A DNA stretch of 64,000 nucleotides from JBNFVY01 sp049943335 (GCF_049943335.1 NZ_JBNFVY010000011.1:30780-94779); one strand, 5' to 3'; shown: positions 40,331 to 49,800, counted from the stretch's first letter. The notes: generated by a model not told the origin, from the letters alone. Program-made: numbers and translations.

Positions 40331-41811
40331 TGAGCGAACTGAACACACTGACCATCGCCGAGGCCCGCGATGCCCTGGCCCGCGGCGATCTGACCAGCAC
40401 CGAGCTGACCGACGCCTGCCTGAGCGCGATCGAAGACGCTGGCGCGCTGAACGCATTCGTCCATGGCACCCCCGACATCGCCCGCGATCAGGCCAAGGCC
40501 GCCGATGCGCGGATCAAGGCAGGCGATGCGCCGGCCATGTGCGGGATTCCGCTGGGGATCAAGGATCTGTTCTGCACAAAAGGCGTGCCCAGCCAGGCCG
40601 CCAGCGCCATTCTGAAAGGGTTCAAACCCCAGTACGAAAGCACCATCACGACCAAACTGTTCGACGCCGGGTCGGTCATGCTGGGCAAGCTGAACATGGA
40701 CGAATTCGCCATGGGGTCGTCCAACGAAACCAGCACATATGGCAACGCGGTCAACCCGTGGAAGGTCGACGACCGGCAACTGACGCCGGGTGGATCTTCG
40801 GGTGGATCGGCCGCTGCGGTGGCCGCCGATCTGTGTCTTGCCGCGACGGGCACCGACACCGGCGGATCGATCCGCCAGCCGGCAGCCTTCACCGGGATCA
40901 CGGGCATCAAGCCGACCTATGGGCGCTGTTCGCGTTGGGGCGTTGTGGCCTTTGCCTCAAGCCTGGATCAAGCGGGGCCCATGACGAAATCGGTGCGTGA
41001 CGCGGCGATCATGCTGGAAGCCATGTGTGGCCATGATCCCAAGGACAGCACCAGTGCCGATCTGCCCGTCCCGAATTTCGAGGCCATGCTGACCGGCGAC
41101 ATCAAGGGCAAGGTCATCGGCATTCCCCGCGAATACCGGATGGACGGCATGCCGGGCGAAATCGAAAAGCTCTGGGCCGACGGCACGGCAATGCTGAAGG
41201 ACGCTGGCGCCACGATCATCGACATCAGCCTGCCGCATACGAAATACGCGCTGCCCGCCTATTACGTGATCGCCCCGGCCGAAGCGTCGTCCAACCTGGC
41301 GCGCTATGACGGGGTGCGCTATGGCCAGCGTGCCAAGCTGGCGGCGGGCGAAGGCGTGACCGAGATGTACGAAAAAACCCGCGCCGAGGGCTTTGGTCAC
41401 GAAGTGCAGCGCCGTGTCATGGTCGGCACCTATGTGTTGTCGGCCGGGTTCTATGACGCCTATTACAACCGTGCCCGCAAGGTGCGCACGCTGATCAAGC
41501 GCGACTTCGAAGAGGCGTTCGAACAGGGCGTCGATGCGATCCTGACCCCCGCCACCCCGTCCGCCGCCTTCGGTCTGGGCGAAATGGGCGATGCCGATCC
41601 GGTGCAGATGTACCTGAACGACGTGTTTACCGTCACCGTGAACCTGGCCGGTCTGCCGGGGATCAGCGTGCCTGCCGGGTTGGATGCCAATGGCTTGCCG
41701 CTGGGCCTGCAACTGATCGGCCGCCCGTGGGAAGAAGGCGATCTGCTGAACATTGCACATTCTCTTGAGACCGCGGCCGGTTTTGTTTCCAAGCCGTCCA
41801 AATGGTGGTAA
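40330..41811 (+). CDS. gatA: Asp/Glu-tRNA amidotransferase subunit A
   Basis: Amidase subunit (493 aa) that releases ammonia from glutamine for tRNA amidation. The amidase signature is intact: catalytic Lys in GIKDLFCTKG, TPGGSSGGSAAAVAA with the cis-Ser, and the nucleophile Ser in ATGTDTGGSIRQPAAF. Length normal. Translationally coupled to gatC. Confidence 0.97.
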   Translation: MSELNTLTIAEARDALARGDLTSTELTDACLSAIEDAGALNAFVHGTPDIARDQAKAADARIKAGDAPAMCGIPLGIKDLFCTKGVPSQAASAILKGFKPQYESTITTKLFDAGSVMLGKLNMDEFAMGSSNETSTYGNAVNPWKVDDRQLTPGGSSGGSAAAVAADLCLAATGTDTGGSIRQPAAFTGITGIKPTYGRCSRWGVVAFASSLDQAGPMTKSVRDAAIMLEAMCGHDPKDSTSADLPVPNFEAMLTGDIKGKVIGIPREYRMDGMPGEIEKLWADGTAMLKDAGATIIDISLPHTKYALPAYYVIAPAEASSNLARYDGVRYGQRAKLAAGEGVTEMYEKTRAEGFGHEVQRRVMVGTYVLSAGFYDAYYNRARKVRTLIKRDFEEAFEQGVDAILTPATPSAAFGLGEMGDADPVQMYLNDVFTVTVNLAGLPGISVPAGLDANGLPLGLQLIGRPWEEGDLLNIAHSLETAAGFVSKPSKWW

Positions 41812-41845
41812 TTACGGGAAAAGTTGTTCCTGGAAGGGGTGCGCG

Positions 41846-42511
41846 ATGCGTGCTGGACTGATTGTTCTGTCTGCCTTGGCCTTGGCCGCCTGCGAGGCAC
41901 CAGTGCCCAATGATGCCGGCGGCGTGGGGTTCCATGACTATGTGGGATATGACGGTGAACGCGCCGCGCGCGAGGCCGAGCTTGCGGGGGGCGCCGATGC
42001 GCAGGGCGCACCGATTTCGGACGCGCAGGCCGTGGCCAATGACGCGATGACCGGTTTGGCCACCACCGCCACGCCCCAGACTGCCACGCCCCAAGTAGAG
42101 ATCAAGCAGAACAATGCCGGTATCTCGGATGAAAACAACTTTGACGCGGTAACCTCGCGCGAATCGATCGAAGAAAACGCCGCGCGTATTCAGGCGCAGC
42201 GCGAGGCGTACAAGGTGATCGAACCGGGCGCGCTGCCCAGCCGTGGCAATATCCGCGACGGGGCCACGCTGGTGGAATTCGCTTTGTCGACCACGAACAA
42301 TGTCGGCCAGCCGATCTATTCGCGGTCGATCATCGCAGCGCAAACCCGCTACGAGCGTGGGTGCAACAAATACGCCTCGCCCGATCTGGCACAAGAAGCG
42401 TTCCTGTCGCGCGGCGGCCCCAAGCGCGATCCGATGGGGCTGGACCCCGATGGCGACGGGTTTGCCTGTTCGTGGGATCCGCGGCCGTTCCGCCTTGCCG
42501 TTCAACGTTGA
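41846..42511 (+). CDS. Excalibur-domain lipoprotein
   Basis: Predicted lipoprotein of 221 aa: signal MRAGLIVLSALALAAC with the lipobox Cys at 16, a long polar middle rich in Ala/Gln/Thr (30-140), and a C-terminal Excalibur-type module (YERGCNKYASPDLAQEAFLS ... DPDGDGFACSWDP) that carries the DxDGDGxxC calcium-binding signature. Start is the ATG at 41846 after TGGAAGGGGTGCGCG. It overlaps the following amidase gene by about 17 bases, hinting at a joint role at the cell wall. Confidence 0.8.
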   Translation: MRAGLIVLSALALAACEAPVPNDAGGVGFHDYVGYDGERAAREAELAGGADAQGAPISDAQAVANDAMTGLATTATPQTATPQVEIKQNNAGISDENNFDAVTSRESIEENAARIQAQREAYKVIEPGALPSRGNIRDGATLVEFALSTTNNVGQPIYSRSIIAAQTRYERGCNKYASPDLAQEAFLSRGGPKRDPMGLDPDGDGFACSWDPRPFRLAVQR

Positions 42512-43157
42512 ACAGCACCCGTCGCCCAATTTCGGCGACCGGCGCGGCGGCGCGACCCCCAGCCTGATCGTTCTGCATTACACGGCCATGCAAACGGCCG
42601 AAGACGCGATCGCGCGCCTGTGTGATCCGCACGCCGAAGTGTCGGCCCATTACGTCATCTGTCCGCAGGGGCGCATCACCCAGCTTGTCGATGAGCGCCA
42701 TCGTGCGTGGCATGCGGGCGCGGGCGCATGGGGCGACGTCACGGACGTGAATTCGGCCAGCATCGGGATCGAACTGGCCAATCGCGGCGACCACCCTTTC
42801 GCCGAAGCGCAGTTTGCGGCCCTGGAATGGCTGTTGCCGCACATCATGGACCGCTGGGACATCACGCCGCGCGGCGTGATCGGCCATTCCGACGTGGCGC
42901 CGGGCCGCAAGGCTGACCCGGGCGCGCGGTTCGATTGGCAGCGGCTTGCACGGCGGGGGCTGGCGGTCTGGCCTGCCGGTGGCAGTGCGGTCAAAGATAC
43001 GGGTGAAGATATGGACGCGGCGTTGAAGCGTGCAGGGTACACCGCGGATGTGGACCCTGATACGCGGCTGGCCGCCTTTCGGCTGCGATTTCGCCCTGGC
43101 GGCACGGGGCCTGCGGACGACGTGGACCGCCAGCTTGTTGCCGCGCTGCTGGCCTAG
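42495..43157 (+). CDS. N-acetylmuramoyl-L-alanine amidase (AmpD-like)
   Basis: Zinc peptidoglycan amidase (220 aa from the start used). Amidase_2 motifs: SLIVLHYTAMQTAEDAI with the first zinc His, ISAHYVI-type SAHYVICPQGRITQLV, RAWHAGAG, SIGIELAN, and VIGHSDVAPGRKADPG with the second His and Asp. No signal peptide, so a cytosolic anhydromuropeptide-recycling AmpD role is likely. The start is uncertain: no ATG fits the family N-terminus; TTG at 42495 gives the sequence leading into EQHPSPNFGDRR and overlaps the lipoprotein gene. Confidence 0.85.
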   Translation: MPFNVEQHPSPNFGDRRGGATPSLIVLHYTAMQTAEDAIARLCDPHAEVSAHYVICPQGRITQLVDERHRAWHAGAGAWGDVTDVNSASIGIELANRGDHPFAEAQFAALEWLLPHIMDRWDITPRGVIGHSDVAPGRKADPGARFDWQRLARRGLAVWPAGGSAVKDTGEDMDAALKRAGYTADVDPDTRLAAFRLRFRPGGTGPADDVDRQLVAALLA

Positions 43158-43205
43158 AGTGCGCCAGGCGCATTGACCCGCGCGCGCGAAGCGCTTACCT
43201 CACCG

Positions 43206-43600
<395 letters not shown>

Positions 43601-43674
43601 CCGCCGAACTGTGTTTGCGTTTTGTCGCATATGGCGCAGTATGGGGTCAGCGATTTTCCATCAGGGGGTTTGAC

Positions 43675-44385
43675 ATGAGTTTTGTGAGAACATTGGCGAC
43701 GCTGGCAGTCGGATTTGCCGCGGCGCGCGGCGTGGACAAGGTGCGCAAGGCCGGCGGCGCGGACGCGGTCAAGGACGCGATGCGCAATGCCGGCGAGCCG
43801 GGCGGTATCGGCGATCAGATCGGCGAATTTGCCGAAAAGATGGGTATTCCGGGCGGGCGCGAAACCATGCGCGCGATGATGGGCCAGATGGGATCGACCG
43901 CCCTTGGCGCAACCGAAGCATCTGAAGCGGGCATGGGCGCGCTGCTCAACGCCATGAGCGGCGCTGCCAAGGCCGGGGCCTCGGGGATTGGCGATATGGT
44001 GGGCGCGATGGCGGCGGCCACGCCGGCCGGGGCCATTGCCGAAGAAAACGCCAAGCTGATGATCCGCGCGATGATTCAGGCCGCCAAGGCCGATGGTGAA
44101 ATCGACGCGGATGAGCGGACCAAGATCCTCGACCACCTGTCGGACGCCAGCGAAGAGGAAATGGCGTTTGTGCAGGCTGAACTGGACGCGCCGCTGGACC
44201 CGGTGGCGCTGGCCAATTCCGCCACCGAACAGACCAAGGCGCAGGTCTACTCGGCCGCCCTGATCCCGATTTCGGTCGATACCGATCAGGAACGTCAGTA
44301 CCTGGCCACGCTGGCGTCGGCCCTTGGGCTGGAGGCGCCCAAGGTCAGGGAAATCCACGATCAAATGGGCAAGCCCTTCTTGTAA
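43675..44385 (+). CDS. DUF533 / TerB-fold protein
   Basis: Protein of 236 aa (YebE/DUF533 family). An N-terminal hydrophobic segment (MSFVRTLATLAVGFAAARG), a Gly/Ala/Met-rich middle and a C-terminal helical TerB-like domain (about 125-235: ENAKLMIRAMIQAAKADGEI, DADERTKILDHLS, ISVDTDQERQYLATLASALG). Acidic DGEIDADE fits the metal-binding character of TerB folds. Followed closely by two membrane/periplasmic genes of unknown function. Link to stress is known only for the fold. Confidence 0.85.
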   Translation: MSFVRTLATLAVGFAAARGVDKVRKAGGADAVKDAMRNAGEPGGIGDQIGEFAEKMGIPGGRETMRAMMGQMGSTALGATEASEAGMGALLNAMSGAAKAGASGIGDMVGAMAAATPAGAIAEENAKLMIRAMIQAAKADGEIDADERTKILDHLSDASEEEMAFVQAELDAPLDPVALANSATEQTKAQVYSAALIPISVDTDQERQYLATLASALGLEAPKVREIHDQMGKPFL

Positions 44386-44465
44386 TCTGGCAAAGCTGTG
44401 ATTGGACAGACGGTGCGATCCGTCGGATAGTCCCCGGATTTTGTTCAACTTGAGGGGGCGGCGTG

Positions 44466-45728
44466 ATGGGCGAAGACACCGCGCGGATATCACCGCAAGA
44501 CGCGCATGGTCTGCGCTATGCGGCCGAATTGGAAGGCCATCTGCGGTGGCTGGACACGTTCACGTCGGCCGCGCTTGGGGTGCTGGCCGTCGCGTCGGGG
44601 ATCTACACCTATCTGGGGGTATCATCGCTGCTGGATCAGACCGGCGCGTTCAGCTTCTTTGCGGCACTGGCCTATTCCATCGCGGTATCGGTGGGGATTT
44701 TCGTGTTCTGGTCGTACCTGATGCGCCTGCTGCCCGCGGTGCGCACGGCGGCGGCGCGGGTCGGGTTGTTCCTGTCGATGGGGCTTGGATGCCTGGCGAT
44801 CGTTGCCATGTCGTCCTGGCTGAACGCGGCGGCTTTGGCCGGGGCCGCTGCGGTTGAACAGCATCTGGCGCGCACGGTGCAGGATTACCAGGCCTCGCTG
44901 GAACGCGCCCATTCCATTGCGGTCACCGCACAGGGCCTGGAACTGGATGTGGCGCGCACGCGGCAATCGTTTCGCGACCTCAGCGAACAGGAATCCACCG
45001 GCGGGCTGTCCGGGTTTGCCGGGCGCGGGGCCGTGTTCCGGGTGCTGACCCAAAAGGCGGATGAACTGGAAGCGCTCGAGGTGCAGATCGCGGCGCAAGG
45101 CCCGTTGGTGGATCAGGCCTTTGCGGAAGGCAATGAAATCCTGCGCCGCATGCGCGCGCTGACGGTCGAACAGGGCCCGGTCGAGGCCCGATCCGTCCCC
45201 TTCAGTGAAGAAGCGGTGCGGCTGGCCGGACTGATCACGACGCTGCGGCAATTGTCCGTGGCGCCGCTGGTCGACCGGGCGGCCAATGATCTGGCGCAGT
45301 CGGTCGTGCTGCCGGAACTGGACGGGCGCAACGGTGACACCCAGGCGGCCCAGGCCAGCACCATCGAAAGCGTGTTGCAGGTGCTGGGCCAACGGGCCGA
45401 AACCCTGGCCACAGCCGCGCAAGAGGTGATGGCCCTGACCCCGCCGCCAGAGGTCAGCTATACGCCGATCTCGGCCGCTGATGCCGTGATCAAATACGCC
45501 GGGAACTTCGTGCCCAGTTGGGCCGGTGCGATCAGCATCGACCTTTTGCCAGCGGTTCTGGTGTTCATCCTGATGGTGGTGCAGGGGGCGATCCGGTCGG
45601 GCCGGGCGCCTGTGCCGGTCGAAAACACGCTGACCCTGGCCGAATTGCGCGGCGCGATCCACGCCATGCGCGAGGTCGAGCATGACTTGTCGGCCACCCG
45701 CCGCGAGGCGCGCGAGGATGACGCATGA
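44466..45728 (+). CDS. Four-TM coiled-coil membrane protein, unknown
   Basis: I do not recognise this 420-aa protein. It has three N-terminal transmembrane segments (about 34-57, 67-90, 100-122), a long extracytoplasmic or cytoplasmic helical region (130-345) rich in Ala/Gln/Glu consistent with coiled coil (VLTQKADELEALEVQIAAQG), one C-terminal span (about 360-382) and a short polar tail. ATG at 44466 after GAGGGGGCGGCGTG; a GTG one codon earlier is possible. Stop overlaps the next gene (ATGA). The layout resembles methyl-accepting-type sensors without a signalling domain or a membrane scaffold. Confidence 0.65.
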   Translation: MGEDTARISPQDAHGLRYAAELEGHLRWLDTFTSAALGVLAVASGIYTYLGVSSLLDQTGAFSFFAALAYSIAVSVGIFVFWSYLMRLLPAVRTAAARVGLFLSMGLGCLAIVAMSSWLNAAALAGAAAVEQHLARTVQDYQASLERAHSIAVTAQGLELDVARTRQSFRDLSEQESTGGLSGFAGRGAVFRVLTQKADELEALEVQIAAQGPLVDQAFAEGNEILRRMRALTVEQGPVEARSVPFSEEAVRLAGLITTLRQLSVAPLVDRAANDLAQSVVLPELDGRNGDTQAAQASTIESVLQVLGQRAETLATAAQEVMALTPPPEVSYTPISAADAVIKYAGNFVPSWAGAISIDLLPAVLVFILMVVQGAIRSGRAPVPVENTLTLAELRGAIHAMREVEHDLSATRREAREDDA

Positions 45729-46495
45729 CCCTGAGCGCGCGCAGCGCCATCATGGGCGTGCTGTGGTTGCAGGTGGCAATCGGCGTGCTGCTGTTCACCG
45801 GCAATGTCTGGCAGCGCCTGCCGACGCTGTTCACCGGCACACCCGACGCGCCGCCCCTGACCCAGCCCACCAGCCCTGGCGATCAGACCCGGCGCTATAG
45901 CCCGGCCGGCTGGCCAGACCGCCCTGCACCCCCCAATCGCCCGTATCAGGCCCCCGCGAACATGCCATCGCGCCTGGCGTTCGATGTGATTCCAGCCGAA
46001 GGGGGCCAAGCCCTGACCATCACCGGCCAGATCGAATCCGGTGATGCCGCGCGGTTTGAAGACTGGCGCGCGGAGCGCGATCTGCCGAACCGGGTGTTCC
46101 TGAATTCGCCCGGCGGGTCGGTCAGCGACGCGCTGGCGATCGGGCGAATCCTGCGCGACGCAAGCGTTCAGACCGAAGTTACGGCGGGTGATATCTGTCT
46201 GTCGGCGTGCCCTTACATGTTCGCCGCCGGAACCGTGCGGCGCGCGCACCGCGATGGGGCCATCGGTGTGCACCAGCATTTCTACGGCGAAAACACGCTG
46301 CTGCCAGCATTTGTCGCCGTCGAGGACATCCAGCGCGGGCAGGGCCGGGTTCTGGACTTTCTGGATGACATGGGGATCGATCTGCGCCTGATGAGCCATT
46401 CTCTGGCCACGCCGCCGGACGAAATCTATATTCTGACGGCGGCGGAATTGACGGAATATGCGCTGGCGACCGAAATACTGCCCGGGGGCAGTTGA
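45725..46495 (+). CDS. ClpP-fold periplasmic protein (COG3904-like)
   Basis: Protein of 256 aa with an N-terminal membrane anchor (about 10-28), a Pro-rich linker (42-78) and a ClpP/crotonase-fold domain: NRVFLNSPGGSVSDALAIGR and AGDICLSACPYMFAAGTVRR, where the Ser in SACPYMF fits the protease nucleophile; a His occurs in GVHQHF. It matches the family described as predicted periplasmic proteins of COG3904. Probable anchored serine peptidase acting outside the cytoplasm, possibly on the co-translated neighbour. Function inferred from fold. Confidence 0.75.
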   Translation: MTLSARSAIMGVLWLQVAIGVLLFTGNVWQRLPTLFTGTPDAPPLTQPTSPGDQTRRYSPAGWPDRPAPPNRPYQAPANMPSRLAFDVIPAEGGQALTITGQIESGDAARFEDWRAERDLPNRVFLNSPGGSVSDALAIGRILRDASVQTEVTAGDICLSACPYMFAAGTVRRAHRDGAIGVHQHFYGENTLLPAFVAVEDIQRGQGRVLDFLDDMGIDLRLMSHSLATPPDEIYILTAAELTEYALATEILPGGS

Positions 46496-46585
46496 CAGGC
46501 CGCGTCAAACCCTTAAAAAGCGGGCTTCAAGGATTCCACGGGCGGCCCGACTGACCCGTTGTACGTTACGACCGGAGTTAGAACC

Positions 46586-46753
46586 ATGGCGAAGCCGACG
46601 ACAATCAAGATCCGTCTGAACTCGACCGCAGACACGGGCCACTTTTACGTGACCAAGAAAAACGCCCGCACGATGACCGAAAAAATGGTCGTACGTAAGT
46701 ACGACCCGGTTGCGCGTAAGCACGTCGAGTACAAAGAAGGCAAGATCAAGTAA
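46586..46753 (+). CDS. rpmG: 50S ribosomal protein L33
   Basis: Ribosomal protein of 55 aa: MAKPTTIKIRLNSTADTGHF start, then YVTKKNARTMTEKMVVRKYD. It lacks the CxxC pairs, thus the zinc-independent C- form. Monocistronic, ended by the terminator at 46777. Confidence 0.97.
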   Translation: MAKPTTIKIRLNSTADTGHFYVTKKNARTMTEKMVVRKYDPVARKHVEYKEGKIK

Positions 46754-46776
46754 GCCTTCCGACAGACCAGACAGCG

Positions 46777-46812
46777 AACCGCGCAAGAGTAACACTCTCG
46801 CGCGGTTTTTTC
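46777..46812 (+). terminator. Intrinsic terminator of rpmG
   Basis: AACCGCGC-A-AGAGT pairs with ACTCT-C-GCGCGGTT around AAC, followed by TTTTTTCTTTC. Confidence 0.93.
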
Positions 46813-46867
46813 TTTCCTGAAAGTCCGCGCGGGGAAAACACCCCCATCAGGACAGTGAGGAAAGACC

Positions 46868-47410
46868 ATGAGACAAGAGCCCCATCCACCCGAACTTTGT
46901 ATCCGGCCCGCCAGACCGTCGGATTTCGATGTTGTGGACAGTTTGTTCTCACGCGCATATCCGGCGCTCTTGCGGGCCGATTACGACACAAAGACCCTGC
47001 AGGATATTCTGCCGATCATCAGCCGGGCGAACCCGCGTCTGTTGGCCACGGGCACGTATTATCTGGCGTTCCTGGGCGATGATCTGGTGGGCGCTGGCGG
47101 CTGGAGCTGGATCGGCCCCCATGGTGCGGTCGGCCCGCGGCACATGGCCCATAGCCGGCACGTCGTGACCCATCACGATCACCAGCGCAGCGGCATCGGG
47201 CGGCAGCTGCTGAGCCACTGTATCAATGAAGCCGGGCGCCAGGGCGCGCGCATCCTGAACTGCCAATCCACGCTGACGGGCGAACAGCTTTATGCGGCGC
47301 TCGGGTTTCGGCGGGTCGCCGATATCGACGTATTCCTTTGCCCGGGCGTCAGTTTTCCCGCAGTGCACATGCAGTTGCCGTTGGCGGGCGAAATGAAAAA
47401 GGCGGGGTAG
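46868..47410 (+). CDS. GNAT-family N-acetyltransferase
   Basis: Acetyl-CoA-dependent acetyltransferase of 180 aa. Motif A-like segment HHDHQRSGIGRQLLSHCINE gives the Q/RxxGxG/A pyrophosphate loop (RSGIGRQ), preceded by GDDLVGAGGWSWIGP and followed by LYAALGFRRVADIDV. Substrate unknown. Followed by a strong hairpin at 47417. Confidence 0.88.
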   Translation: MRQEPHPPELCIRPARPSDFDVVDSLFSRAYPALLRADYDTKTLQDILPIISRANPRLLATGTYYLAFLGDDLVGAGGWSWIGPHGAVGPRHMAHSRHVVTHHDHQRSGIGRQLLSHCINEAGRQGARILNCQSTLTGEQLYAALGFRRVADIDVFLCPGVSFPAVHMQLPLAGEMKKAG

Positions 47411-47814
47411 TGAGCGGGCCCCGTGGCTGTAACACGGGGCCGGCTCAATTCAGGGTAACGGACAATCGGGGTGATAACACATTCGCCAGCCCACAAACCA
47501 CAACAGCCAGCGTATGTCGCTGCCCTGAATTCAACGGTCTCATGAAGGTCAACATTGGTGCTGCGTCCAACGCGCGTAGTGATCACCAACACGTTCCCCC
47601 ACGAAACGGCACGCAAACGTTAACCATAATTGCCGCAACGGCAAGCGCGCACGCGCAGCTTTTTCACCCCGCAAGGGGATCAAGAGCGCCAGTGCGCAAG
47701 AAGTGGCCGATCGCGCCCGTGCAGGGGCAGGTTTTTTTGGCAAGCCGGGCGGTCTTGTCGCCAAAAAGGCGAGAAAGATTTTTCATCCTGCAAAATGAAA
47801 CCGGGCAGGGCGGA
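47411..47814. other. 404-bp region without a recognised gene
   Basis: Between convergent GNAT and TetR genes. It holds a 9-bp hairpin just after the GNAT stop, a CCCC-GCAA-GGGG GNRA-type hairpin (47667-47678), a T7 run (about 47733) and a moderately AT-rich stretch around 47610-47640. No open frame has protein-like composition; a small RNA is possible but unsupported. Confidence 0.55.
47417..47441 (+). terminator. Hairpin after the GNAT gene
   Basis: GGCCCCGTG (47417-47425) and CACGGGGCC (47433-47441) pair perfectly around GCTGTAA. There is no T-run after it, so it may act with Rho or as a 3' stabiliser. Confidence 0.6.
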
Positions 47815-48444
47815 TCAGCTCCAGGCCTCTCCGGGGGCCAGTTTCGTCGACTCTTCGTCGATATAGGACCGAATCAATCGATCAATCGCCGCGCGCGCCG
47901 CCCGTTTGTGCGTCTGGTTCAGTCCCAGCGACGCCACCATTTTCCAATGGCCGTACATCAGGCTGACGATCAGGTAAGACAGCTCGCGGGCGGCAGGCAG
48001 GGTCAGGTTGGGATGCGACATCTGCAGTTCATGCGATATGACTTCCCCCATCATGGTGTAATGGTGGCGCAGATTTTTGCGAATGCGATTGGAATTGGCG
48101 GCCAGCGACATCAACGCATCATAGACCTGATCGTCGCGTGGTTTGGGTTCTTCATCCAGCAGATCAAAGTAAAAATCCAGAAAGACCGTCAGCCGATCGA
48201 TCTGGGTTTTCTGCGACACCGAACGGAGTAATGCTTCGCGATACACCATCGACAGGAAATCGCACACTGACAACATCAGCGTTTCCGGGTCCTTGAAATG
48301 GTAGCGCACCAATTGGCGCGACAGCCCCGCTTCGCGTGCGATACTGTCGTAGGATAGGGTCGGAAGACCCTGTTTCATCAGCGCCGCAAATGCGCCACGC
48401 ACAATTGCGTTTTTCGGGCCTACGTCCGCCGTCACTTCGGACAT
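47815..48444 (-). CDS. TetR-family transcriptional regulator
   Basis: Regulator of 209 aa. The N-terminal HTH is clear (GAFAALMKQGLPTLSYDSIA, REAGLSRQLVRYHFKDPETL, residues about 15-60) and a variable helical ligand domain follows (YTMMGEVISHELQMSHPNLT). No divergent partner gene: the terminator at 48578 separates it from the next gene. Ligand and targets unknown. Confidence 0.92.
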   Translation of the reverse strand: MSEVTADVGPKNAIVRGAFAALMKQGLPTLSYDSIAREAGLSRQLVRYHFKDPETLMLSVCDFLSMVYREALLRSVSQKTQIDRLTVFLDFYFDLLDEEPKPRDDQVYDALMSLAANSNRIRKNLRHHYTMMGEVISHELQMSHPNLTLPAARELSYLIVSLMYGHWKMVASLGLNQTHKRAARAAIDRLIRSYIDEESTKLAPGEAWS

Positions 48445-48577
48445 GCCGAACTCTCCAACATTTTAACTATGGCTCCAACAAAATGGAAAACTTGAAATTC
48501 GGTCACTCAAATGTACGACCATTATGCGTGAGCGGACGGTGGTCTGGCAACCTGCCGTTACGTCAATTTTCAAAATG

Positions 48578-48607
48578 AAAAAGGCCGGTCATCAGACCGG
48601 CCTTTTC
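48578..48607 (-). terminator. Terminator of the Bax-inhibitor-1 gene
   Basis: AAAAGGCCGGTC and GACCGGCCTTTT pair perfectly around ATCA. T-runs exist in both directions, so it can serve both strands, but only the minus-strand gene ends here. Confidence 0.93.
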
Positions 48608-48630
48608 GTTTCGCGAAGGTTCTTGGACGA

Positions 48631-49377
48631 TTATTCGCGGTTGCCCATGAAGCTGAGCAGGAACATGAACAGGTTGATGAAGTCCAGATAGAGGTTCAGC
48701 GCCCCCATGATTGCCGACTTCGCCAGCCACTCATCGTCCATCGCTTGGGCGTGGGCCAGATAATCGTTCTTGATCCGTTGCGTGTCATACGCGGTCAGCC
48801 CGGCAAAGATCAGCACACCCAGTGCAGACACGGCAAAGTAGAGCGCCGGGGACTGCAGGAAGATGTTGATGATCGACGCGACGATCAGACCAACCACACC
48901 CATGATCAGGAACGACCCCCACCCGGAAATATCCTTCTTGGTGGTGTAGCCCCACAGCGACAGGGCCGCGAACGCAGCTGCCGTCGCAAAGAAGGTCTGC
49001 GCGATCGAAATGCCGGTGAATGCGGCAAAGATATAGCTGATCGACAGGCCAACGGCGGCTGCATAGACGTAGAAGAAGGTTTGCGCCGTGGCGGCTGACG
49101 CGCGGGCCAGAACAGCCCCGAATGCAAACACCATACCCAGCGGCAGGAACATCGCGATCCAGCCAAGGATGTTGGGGCGCAGCGTAACCGGATCACGGAA
49201 CAGCGACAACAGCGCATCGTTCGATCCGACACCCCAAGCCACCAATGCGGTCAGCAAGACGCCGACCGACATCAGGCCGTAAACCTTGTTCATGTGGGCG
49301 CGTAGACCCGCGTCGATCTGGGCAGAGCGGGCACCCGTTGCCGCAGTCGCCGCTCGGATCGATTGATTTTGAGCCAT
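48631..49377 (-). CDS. Bax inhibitor-1 / YbhL-family membrane protein
   Basis: Seven-span inner-membrane protein of 248 aa (BI-1/TMBIM, YccA/YbhL-like). Characteristic segments: KVYGLMSVGVLLTALVAWGV, SLWGYTTKKDISGWGSFLIM, TAYDTQRIKNDYLAHAQAMD and GALNLYLDFINLFMFLLSFM with the conserved Asp. Likely a pH-sensitive Ca leak or FtsH modulator by family. Start is the ATG of MAQNQSIRAA with GGAGGC upstream. Confidence 0.92.
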   Translation of the reverse strand: MAQNQSIRAATAATGARSAQIDAGLRAHMNKVYGLMSVGVLLTALVAWGVGSNDALLSLFRDPVTLRPNILGWIAMFLPLGMVFAFGAVLARASAATAQTFFYVYAAAVGLSISYIFAAFTGISIAQTFFATAAAFAALSLWGYTTKKDISGWGSFLIMGVVGLIVASIINIFLQSPALYFAVSALGVLIFAGLTAYDTQRIKNDYLAHAQAMDDEWLAKSAIMGALNLYLDFINLFMFLLSFMGNRE

Positions 49378-49551
49378 TGAAAGCCTCCTAGCAGTCAAAA
49401 TAACAGGGGCGGCCACGATTACGGGCCGCTCTCGCCTTTGAATATCGGCAGGATCGGCCCGTTTTTCAAGGGTTTCCGGCGCTCAAACAGACTGTTTCAC
49501 GCGGCTGTGTGATATCGGCGTGAAATCTGCGTGGTATCTGGGTGTTATCTT

Positions 49552-49779
49552 TCAACGCAGCCAGTGCGCAGGGACATTCCAGATCGGGCGGTCGGCTTCA
49601 ATGTTGGCCTGATCGCGGGTGATTCCGATGTCGTCCAACATGTGCTCGTCCAGGTTTCGCAGGTCGATCCGGCTACGCTGGGCGGTAAAGGCGGCGCCGA
49701 CCCATTTCAACACGCCCAGGCGCTTGCCACGGACGGGCGCGCTGCGTCCGAAAATCTGCGTATTGTGAATCATCGACAT
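49552..49779 (-). CDS. DUF1127 small basic protein
   Basis: 75-aa protein with the DUF1127 (YjiS-like) motif RNLDEHMLDDIGITRDQANI. Small Arg-rich DUF1127 proteins in alphaproteobacteria affect phosphate and carbon metabolism and RNA turnover. Start may be the first or third codon (both ATG). Divergent from the LysR gene. Confidence 0.88.
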   Translation of the reverse strand: MSMIHNTQIFGRSAPVRGKRLGVLKWVGAAFTAQRSRIDLRNLDEHMLDDIGITRDQANIEADRPIWNVPAHWLR

Positions 49780-49800
49780 GACCTAATCCTTTCCAAATAC

